A DNA stretch of 48,772 bases from Terriglobia bacterium (lineage in GTDB: Bacteria > Acidobacteriota > Terriglobia > Bryobacterales > Bryobacteraceae). The position numbers and the translations under genes are program-made. The notes under the pieces were generated by a model. That model saw only the letters and a program-made list of their open reading frames with translations, did not search any database and had not been told where the DNA came from. Each line of letters begins with the position of its first letter. The stretch's first letter is position 1. Shown here one piece after another: positions 43,680-48,772 of this stretch. The DNA lies in assembly GCA_020073365.1 (NCBI GenBank), contig JAIQFL010000036.1:1-48772 (forward strand), written 5' to 3'.

Positions 43680-46037
43680 ATGACCGAACGAGTAAAGAGA
43701 CTGCGCGAGTGCAGCGTGACTACGAAGCCGAGCCTGTCGCTGGAACGCGCCGCTCTACTGACGGCATTTTATCGGGAGGCCGGTCCTCTGTCGGTCCCCA
43801 TGTTACGGGCCAGGGCCCTCGAATATGTGATGGAGCGTCGCAGCATCTATATCGGCCCGGAGGAGCTACTCGTCGGTGAGCGTGGGCCGCGCCCCAAGGC
43901 CACGCCGACCTATCCGGAACTCTGCTGCCACACGATGGACGACTTTCAGGTCCTGGACTCGCGGGAGAAGATCTCGTACTCGGTGGACGATGAGGCCCGG
44001 AGGGTCCAGCGGGATGAGATCATCCCATACTGGCAGGGCCACAGCATGCGCGACCGCATTTTTGCGGAGATGGAGCCTGCCTGGAAGGACTCCTACGAGG
44101 CGGGCATCTTCACCGAGTTCATGGAGCAGCGTGCGCCTGGACATACCGTCCTCGGGGACGTGATTTACCGCAAGGGCCTGCTCGACCTCAAGAGGGAGGT
44201 GGCGGAAAGCCTCGCCCGCCTGGATTTCTTCAATGATCCGCGCGCCTATGACAAGCAGCAGGAACTCCAGGCGATGGCCGTGGCCGCCGATGCCGTGATC
44301 CGGTTCGCCGGGCGGCACGCGGAACTGGCGGAACGGATGGCCGCCGCGGAACCAAACGCGCGGCGCAAGACGGAACTGGAAGGGATTGCGGATGTGTGCC
44401 GGCATGTGCCCGCGCACGCACCACGGAACTTCCAGGATGCGCTACAGGCCTATTGGTTCGTCCACCTTAGCGTCGTGACGGAGCTGAATACCTGGGACTC
44501 GTTCTCTCCCGGCCATCTGGACCAGCATCTGTACCCGTTCTACCAGCGCGATCTCGACGAAGGTACCCTGACTCGCGAACAGGCGAAGGAGTTACTCGAA
44601 TGCTTCTGGGTGAAGTTCAACAATCAACCCGCTCCGCCGAAGGTCGGCGTCACCGCGGCAGAGAGCGGAACTTATACGGACTTCTGCAACATTAACACCG
44701 GCGGTCTGAAGCCGGACGGCTCGTCCGGCGTCAACGATCTGACTTACCTCATCCTGGACGTGATTGACGAGATGCGGCTCCTGCAGCCTTCATCTAACTT
44801 GCAACTGAGTAAGAAGAGCCCGGACCAGTTCCTGAAGCGCGGCCTCGAGATTGTGCGCAAGGGTTGGGGCCAGCCCTCGATCTTCAATGCCGACATGGTG
44901 GTGGAGGAGCTGCTGCGACAGGGGAAATCCATCGAAGATGCCCGCGCCGGCGGCACTTCCGGCTGCGTGGAGACCGGCGCGTTCGGCAAGGAAGCCTACA
45001 TCCTCACGGGCTACTTCAACTTGCCCAAGGTCCTGGAGATTGCGCTGAACAACGGGCAGGATCCGCGAACGGGTAAGACCATCGGGATCGCCACGGGAGA
45101 TCCGCGCGGATTCCAAAGCTTCGACCAGGTGTTCGAGGCATTCCGCCAGCAGGTGCATCACTTCATCGACATCAAGATCCGCGGAAACAACGTGATCGAG
45201 CGCTTCTACAGCCGGCACATGCCGGCGCCGTTTCTTTCGATGCTGGTGGACGATTCGATCGCCAAGGGGCGCGACTACAACGACGGCGGTCCACGCTACA
45301 ACTCGACCTACATCATGGCGGTTGCGCCGGGGAGTTGCACGGACTGCCTGGCGGCCATCCGGTACCACGTCTTCGACCGGAAGACGCTCACCATGGCCGG
45401 CCTGCTGGAGGCCCTGCGGGCGAACTTCGACGGCTTTGAGAAGACGCGCCTCACGCTGTGGAACAAGACTCCGAAATACGGCAATGACGATGACTACGCC
45501 GACGGAATCCTGCGGCAGGTGTTCGACCTGTTCTTCGACGAGATCAACGGAAGGCCCAACACCAAAGGCGGCGCCTACCGCGTGAACTATCTGTCCACGA
45601 CCTGCCACGTGTACTTCGGGTCCGTCACCGGCGCTACGCCGGACGGGCGTCGCGCATGGGAGCCGCTTTCGGACGGGATCTCGCCGGCGCAGGGGGCTGA
45701 CCGGAAGGGTCCGACGGCGGTGATCCAATCGGCCGCCAAGATGGATCATGCGCGCACCGGCGGCACGCTCCTCAACCAGAAGTTCACGCCCAAGGTGGTG
45801 GAGGGCGAGGACGGCCTCCGCAACCTGGCGCACCTCGTGCGCGCGTATTTCAAACTGGACGGGCACCATATTCAGTTCAACGTGGTGACGGCGGAGACGT
45901 TGCGGGAGGCGCAGGCACAGCCGGAGAAGCATAGGGAACTGATCGTGCGGGTGGCCGGGTACAGCGATTACTTCTGCGATTTGACGGCGGCATTACAAAA
46001 CGAGATCATCGCGAGGACGGAACAGAGCGGATTTTAG
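43680..46037 (+). CDS. hypD: Glycyl radical enzyme, probable trans-4-hydroxy-L-proline dehydratase
   Basis: The 785-residue enzyme has the thiyl-radical motif GGTSGCVETG (Cys429, Glu431) and the glycyl-radical motif RVAGYSDYF (Gly760). The 331-residue distance between them equals that recalled for the characterised Clostridioides difficile HypD (Cys434, Gly765). Long segments also match the remembered HypD sequence: PTYPELCCHTMDDFQVL, EFMEQRAPGHTVLGD, ELLECFWVKFNNQPAPPKVG and the TYTDFCNINTGG region. HypD removes water from trans-4-hydroxy-L-proline, giving pyrroline-5-carboxylate. The start is the ATG at 43680 after GGGAGGG. It is coupled to its activase. HypD needs strict absence of oxygen, so the host must be at least facultatively anaerobic. 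Other C-terminal dehydratases are less likely. Confidence 0.9.
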   Translation: MTERVKRLRECSVTTKPSLSLERAALLTAFYREAGPLSVPMLRARALEYVMERRSIYIGPEELLVGERGPRPKATPTYPELCCHTMDDFQVLDSREKISYSVDDEARRVQRDEIIPYWQGHSMRDRIFAEMEPAWKDSYEAGIFTEFMEQRAPGHTVLGDVIYRKGLLDLKREVAESLARLDFFNDPRAYDKQQELQAMAVAADAVIRFAGRHAELAERMAAAEPNARRKTELEGIADVCRHVPAHAPRNFQDALQAYWFVHLSVVTELNTWDSFSPGHLDQHLYPFYQRDLDEGTLTREQAKELLECFWVKFNNQPAPPKVGVTAAESGTYTDFCNINTGGLKPDGSSGVNDLTYLILDVIDEMRLLQPSSNLQLSKKSPDQFLKRGLEIVRKGWGQPSIFNADMVVEELLRQGKSIEDARAGGTSGCVETGAFGKEAYILTGYFNLPKVLEIALNNGQDPRTGKTIGIATGDPRGFQSFDQVFEAFRQQVHHFIDIKIRGNNVIERFYSRHMPAPFLSMLVDDSIAKGRDYNDGGPRYNSTYIMAVAPGSCTDCLAAIRYHVFDRKTLTMAGLLEALRANFDGFEKTRLTLWNKTPKYGNDDDYADGILRQVFDLFFDEINGRPNTKGGAYRVNYLSTTCHVYFGSVTGATPDGRRAWEPLSDGISPAQGADRKGPTAVIQSAAKMDHARTGGTLLNQKFTPKVVEGEDGLRNLAHLVRAYFKLDGHHIQFNVVTAETLREAQAQPEKHRELIVRVAGYSDYFCDLTAALQNEIIARTEQSGF

Positions 46038-46068
46038 AGCCGAGCGGGGCGCGACGCGCCGGATGACG

Positions 46069-46296
46069 CTATTCTTCCAGGAGTTCAAAATAACGTTCGC
46101 GGGACATGCCAGCGGTGCGGAGGTTGTTTTTGATGATGAAAACGGGCACTGAAGCGTATTTGGGAATGACCACGGGGCGGATCGCGCCTGGTTTGGTGAA
46201 TACCATGTGGTCCCCTTCCTCCTGGACGCAGCGGAAACCGTCGGCCTCAAAAACCCGTGCGAGGCGTTTATAGGAAACGGGGCTAAGTTTTGGCAT
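46069..46296 (-). CDS. hicA: HicA-type mRNA interferase toxin
   Basis: The 75-residue protein has the HicA dsRBD-like pattern: SYKRLARVFEADGFRCVQEEGDHMVFTKPG (the His precedes the M/V strand), the IPKYASVPVFIIKNNLRTAGMSRERYFELL end and an overall length usual for the family. The His of GDHMVF is the expected catalytic residue. It is preceded by a HicB-type gene that overlaps it by 14 bp, so the antitoxin is translated first. The family degrades mRNA, and expression is kept low by HicB. Confidence 0.85.
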   Translation of the reverse strand: MPKLSPVSYKRLARVFEADGFRCVQEEGDHMVFTKPGAIRPVVIPKYASVPVFIIKNNLRTAGMSRERYFELLEE

Positions 46297-46567
46297 GCAC
46301 CGCGTGCAGAGGTAGGGTGATCTGTTGGGTGCTGATGAATTTTGGGCCCTCCAGCCTGCTCCGGCGCTTTGTGAACCCCGCCTCCTCCAGAATCTGATCG
46401 AGGGTGCCCATCTTGCCGGCTTCCTCGAGGAATAGCCGGACGGCTTCCGTGAGGTTCTTGAGGGCCCTGTTCTTTGTGCTGCCGCACGAAGAGACGTCCA
46501 ACTCGGGAGCATGCGCGATATAGGTCCTGCCCTCCTTGAAGACTTGGGTAGTGAACTGAATCTCCAT
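46283..46567 (-). CDS. hicB: HicB-type antitoxin
   Basis: The 94-residue product contains the partial RNase-H fold of HicB: EIQFTTQVFKEGRTYIAHAPELDVSSCGSTKNRALKNLTEAVRLFLEEA. No clear C-terminal helix-turn-helix or ribbon-helix-helix is visible (residues 55-94: GTLDQILEEAGFTKRRSRLEG). I take the ATG at 46567, which follows GGAAGT; another ATG at 46588 gives seven more residues. It binds and inhibits the HicA toxin encoded immediately downstream. HicB before HicA is the less common gene order. Confidence 0.85.
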   Translation of the reverse strand: MEIQFTTQVFKEGRTYIAHAPELDVSSCGSTKNRALKNLTEAVRLFLEEAGKMGTLDQILEEAGFTKRRSRLEGPKFISTQQITLPLHAVHAKT

Positions 46568-46670
46568 ACTTCCATGGTCAATGATCATGCACGGGAAGTC
46601 TACTGGCCCAGACTACTCCGCGCAGTCTGCGCCGATTGTGCGAGCGCCTTTTCGGGCGTGAGTAGGAGGT

Positions 46671-47387
46671 TCCACCAACGGCTGGAAGGCCCAATCCGCA
46701 CATGAATGAGCGGGTCAGAGCCACAGATGGTTCGTTTTCAGTAACTTGATAATTCAACCCGCACATTTTGCGCGGGTTTCGCTTTTGACTCCGTGTCCGC
46801 TTCATCCGGCCCTTGCCTCACTTGCTGTACAATCTCAAAGAGCGCTCGATGGGGCAGTAATGGCACTCGACTCTCACCCCGGCTCCTCTCTTGAGTTCCT
46901 TCTCAACGGCCGGCCCATTCGCGCGCAGGGGTTCCACGCCCAAACCACACTGCTCGATTTCCTCCGCTCCCAGGGCCTCACCGGCGCCAAGGAAGGCTGC
47001 GCCGAAGGGGAGTGCGACGCCTGCACTGTGGTGATGGTGAAGGCCGTGCCGGATGAGGGCCCGTTCGCGAATCCACCCCGCCGGCTTTCCACCGCCTACG
47101 TCCCCGTCAATAGCTGCCTGCTCTTCCTGCCGATGCTGGCGGGCCAGGAGATCTACACCGTCGAGGCCCTCGCGAATCACGGCCCGCTGGCGGAAGCGCA
47201 ACAAGCGCTAGCGGACTCGGGCGGCTCCCAGTGCGGCTACTGCACTCCCGGCTTCGTGATGAGCCTGTTCGCCGAGCAGTACCGCCCCGGCCGCGAAGGG
47301 CCCTGCGATCCCCACGCGATGAGCGGGAATCTGTGCCGCTGCACGGGATACCGGCCCATCCGCGACGCGGCCCTGGCGCTCGGCCCG
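46671..47387 (+). repeat. Long direct repeat, copy 1 (xdhA 5' region)
   Basis: From the TTCCAC at about 46671 to the end of the homologous reading frame near 47387, this stretch repeats at 48111 to the window end. The coding parts are nearly identical, while the non-coding parts agree mainly in two hairpins. The second copy continues beyond the window. The offset at the ATG is 1452 bp (46860 versus 48312). Confidence 0.85.
46696..46778. repeat. Two-hairpin (REPIN-like) element, copy 1
   Basis: CCGCACATGAATGAGCGG (46696-46713) and AACCCGC...GCGGGTT (46756-46778) form two small stems separated by about 42 bases that contain TTTTCA and an AT-rich segment. A similar pair lies at 48130-48214, in the same position ahead of an xdhA copy. 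The two share the ACATTTTG loop of the second stem. They could be a repetitive extragenic element. Confidence 0.6.
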
Positions 47388-47780
47388 GCCCCCGCAGGTT
47401 CATTTTCGGGACAGGCTGGCCAGACCCGCGCCGGAGGTCGGTCCAGCCGCTCGGACTGCTTCGCGCGCCCGCGGACACTCGATGAATGCCTGGAACTGCT
47501 GGCGGAGCATCTAGGATCTGGACCCGCTTGCGCGCGAATTTGGGCAGGGGTTAGGTTAGAGTCAAGGAGATGGATTTCCACCTCCTCGGCGATATTCAGG
47601 ACATCGAGCCTATTGCCGCCAACCTATCCATCCGGGATCGGAAGAACCTCAAGGACCGGTTTGGTGGACGTCGTTGGCGGAAACTCAAGGGGGTGGCGCT
47701 GGTGCGGTTCCCAAACGGTGAAGTCCGCCGCGCTGAAGTACATTGGTACGAGGCCCATGGCGTGGGCCGACGCAAGATGA
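46860..47780 (+). pseudogene. Truncated xanthine dehydrogenase small subunit (copy 1)
   Basis: From the ATG at 46860 the frame encodes the two [2Fe-2S] domains of XdhA-like proteins: LLDFLRSQGLTGAKEGCAEGECDAC and GGSQCGYCTPGFVMSLFAEQ, then GNLCRCTGYRPIRDAA, followed by RPRTLDECLELLAEHL at the start of the FAD domain. The FAD domain is missing after about 47513, and the frame runs on into another gene before a stop at 47780. The first cluster has an Asp where Gly is normal (CxEGECDAC). Copy 2 has the usual Gly. Copy 1 also has an insert VKAVPDEGPFANPPRRLST lacking in copy 2. I judge this copy to be non-functional. Confidence 0.82.
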
Positions 47781-47803
47781 AGGTCAAACGAGTTCTGGAT
47801 TGA
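47570..47803 (+). CDS. Small basic protein, first gene of a two-gene cassette
   Basis: The 77-residue protein starts after AAGGAG. It reads DFHLLGDIQDIEPIAANLSIRDRKNLKDRFGGRRWRKLKGVALVRFPNGEVRRAEVHWYEAHGVGRRKMKVKRVLD: a helical start, a basic segment (RRWRKLKG), then beta strands. It resembles conserved small proteins from Solibacter-like and cyanobacterial genomes whose role I do not know. It is followed after 5 bp by a 96-residue gene, and the pair lies between a broken and an intact xdhA 5' region. Toxin-antitoxin behaviour is possible but has not been shown. Confidence 0.68.
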   Translation: MDFHLLGDIQDIEPIAANLSIRDRKNLKDRFGGRRWRKLKGVALVRFPNGEVRRAEVHWYEAHGVGRRKMKVKRVLD

Positions 47804-47808
47804 AAGCA

Positions 47809-48099
47809 ATGCCCACGAGCAAAAAGCACGTCGAATTTGCGATCTGTGTAGCGAACGCGGGATACGATGATCTGGAGGTCTGGAAGGTCTACCAGGTCCT
47901 GCCCGATGCCAAGGCCGCCGGAGTGGGCTGTATTCGGGTCATCGACGAGTCTGGAGAGGACTACCTCTACCCGGCGGATCGATTCGCATCTGTGGATTTC
48001 CCCGAGGTTGTCCGGGCGCGGCTACCAAAATGGCAGCCAAGCAAAGGCAGCAAGACGCTCGAAGCGCCCATCAAGAGCAGGCGGCGGCTCAGTGCTTGA
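47809..48099 (+). CDS. Small protein, second gene of the cassette
   Basis: The 96-residue protein starts at the ATG at 47809 (PTSKKHVEFAICVANAGYDDLEVWKVYQVLPDAKAAGVGCIRVIDESGEDYLYPADRFASVDFP). It has a beta-rich SH3-like pattern (LEVWKVYQVLPD, GCIRVIDESGEDYLYPADRF) and a basic tail. Small proteins with this ADRF-like ending occur next to other small basic proteins. No known activity can be assigned. It is followed by a hairpin-rich spacer and the second xdhA copy. Confidence 0.68.
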   Translation: MPTSKKHVEFAICVANAGYDDLEVWKVYQVLPDAKAAGVGCIRVIDESGEDYLYPADRFASVDFPEVVRARLPKWQPSKGSKTLEAPIKSRRRLSA

Positions 48100-48129
48100 T
48101 CGCTGCCTGGTTCCACAAGCCATCAGCCA

Positions 48130-48214
48130 ACCCGCACCAGAATGTGCGGGTCGAACTTGCACGGTGCGTATTTTCAATCAGTTAGAAAATTGCACACGCA
48201 CATTTTGTGCGGGT
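48130..48214. repeat. Two-hairpin (REPIN-like) element, copy 2
   Basis: ACCCGCAC...GTGCGGGT (48130-48151) and CGCAC-ATTTT-GTGCG (48197-48211) mirror the element at 46696-46778, with TTTTCA between them. It lies 98 bp upstream of the second xdhA start. The first stem is perfect here but decayed in copy 1. Confidence 0.65.
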
Positions 48215-48311
48215 CTGCGGTAAGCCCCTTCCAGGCAACCGCCGCGCATGAGTCCATCCAGCCCTCACCCCGCATGCTGTACAATCTCAAGAAGCGCTCG
48301 ATGGGGCAGTA

Positions 48312-48772
48312 ATGGCACTCGACTCTCACCCCGGTTCCACTCTTGAGTTCCTTCTCAATGGCCGGCCCATTCGCGCGCGGGGTTTCCACGCCCAAAACAC
48401 ACTGCTCGATTTCCTGCGCTCGCAGGGCCTCACCGGCGCCAAGGAAGGCTGCGCCGAAGGGGAGTGCGGCGCTTGCACTGTGGTGGTAGTCAGAGAGAAC
48501 GGCGCGGGGAGCGCCTACGTGCCCGTCAATAGCTGCCTGCTGTTCCTGCCGATGCTGGCCGGCCAGGAGATCTACACCGTCGAGGCCCTCGCGCATCACG
48601 GCCCCCTCACCGAAACACAACAAGCCCTGGTGGACGCCGGCGGCTCCCAGTGCGGCTATTGCACGCCCGGTTTCGTGATGAGCCTGTTCGCCGAACAGTA
48701 CCGTCCCGGCCGCGAAGGGCCTTGCGATCCCCACGCGATGAGCGGGAATCTGTGCCGCTGCACGGGATACCG
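48312..48772 (+). CDS. xdhA: Xanthine dehydrogenase small subunit (copy 2), partial at window end
   Basis: This frame continues past the window edge. The visible 153 codons encode the first [2Fe-2S] domain with the proper CAEGECGACTV, the linker VRENGAGSAYVPVNSCLLF, and the second cluster GGSQCGYCTPGFVMSLFAEQ, GNLCRCTGY. It lacks the VKAVPDEG insert of copy 1. The enzyme oxidises xanthine or related purines or N-heterocycles with molybdopterin, FAD and iron-sulphur. Its start at 48312 has a GGGGCAG sequence in place of a typical ribosome binding site, identical in copy 1. No XdhB is visible. Confidence 0.85.
   Translation, partial: MALDSHPGSTLEFLLNGRPIRARGFHAQNTLLDFLRSQGLTGAKEGCAEGECGACTVVVVRENGAGSAYVPVNSCLLFLPMLAGQEIYTVEALAHHGPLTETQQALVDAGGSQCGYCTPGFVMSLFAEQYRPGREGPCDPHAMSGNLCRCTGY

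Noticed and set aside
44790-45932. Long minus-strand open frame opposite hypD
   Set aside because: Arg/His/Val-rich translation with no domain; the hypD reading frame is unambiguous.
46671-48772. CRISPR array in the repeat-rich end of the window
   Set aside because: The repeats are a two-copy duplication with a gene cassette, not short regularly spaced repeats with spacers.

Overview
The window looks like a chromosomal segment of an Acidobacteriota member, most likely of the Solibacter/Bryobacterales type. This is inferred from gene families, not from a search. The pointers are a very large TonB-dependent-type receptor with an N-terminal carboxypeptidase-regulatory domain, an acidobacterial-type VWA protein, a fragment of a duplicated-permease (MacB/FtsX, ADOP-like) transporter, a Ser/Thr kinase with a C-terminal TPR region preceded by an ECF sigma remnant, a PEP-CTERM protein and GC-rich coding DNA. 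No rRNA, tRNA or CRISPR array was recognised.

Layout. 1-3.8 kb: degraded sigma-factor end, Ser/Thr kinase and a small ADP-ribosyltransferase-like protein. 3.8-7.9 kb (minus): tilS-ftsH-HAD phosphatase, a housekeeping cluster. 8.1-8.9 kb: a two-gene module, a small protein with a Cas2/VapD-like strand-helix pattern followed by a PIN nuclease. 9.1-12.2 kb: gnd-kdsC-kdgK sugar-acid operon. 12.4-15.0 kb (minus): tartrate/D-malate dehydrogenase followed by murJ. 15.3-19.1 kb: the 1236-residue receptor. 19.1-23.1 kb: a methyltransferase, a TolC-family protein and a PEP-CTERM protein, among several broken genes (VapBC, NHL repeat, SMP-30). 23.0-28.0 kb: VWA protein, DUF2293 protein, TonB-family protein, an ISL3 transposase scrap and xylulokinase. 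28.0-33.8 kb: a damaged RelE-type pair, a secreted mono-haem protein, a ROK protein overlapping a PIG-L deacetylase, and a truncated ROK glucokinase. 34.0-38.3 kb: a hypothetical protein, a DJ-1/PfpI protein, and a permease-cupin-Gfo/Idh/MocA operon with a G-quadruplex-type repeat over the cupin stop. 38.3-41.8 kb: an orphan antitoxin, an ABC permease fragment and two M20 peptidases, the first containing a perfect parS site. 42.0-46.0 kb: a small NADP-dependent reductase, then a glycyl radical enzyme (probable trans-4-hydroxy-L-proline dehydratase HypD) with its activase. 46.0-48.8 kb: HicAB, then two copies of the 5' part of a xanthine-dehydrogenase small-subunit gene, each preceded by a two-hairpin element and separated by a two-gene cassette.

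The main themes are sugar-acid and amino-sugar catabolism (gnd/kdgK, xylB, ROK/PIG-L), peptide and amino-acid use (two M20 peptidases, HypD) and many toxin-antitoxin modules in different states of decay. Small intergenic hairpins recur between genes; their stems differ in sequence but their flanks are alike. The most noteworthy points are the exact parS site, the PIN plus Cas2/VapD-like module, the HypD pair, the xdhA 5' duplication with its hairpin elements, and the variable-stem hairpin family.
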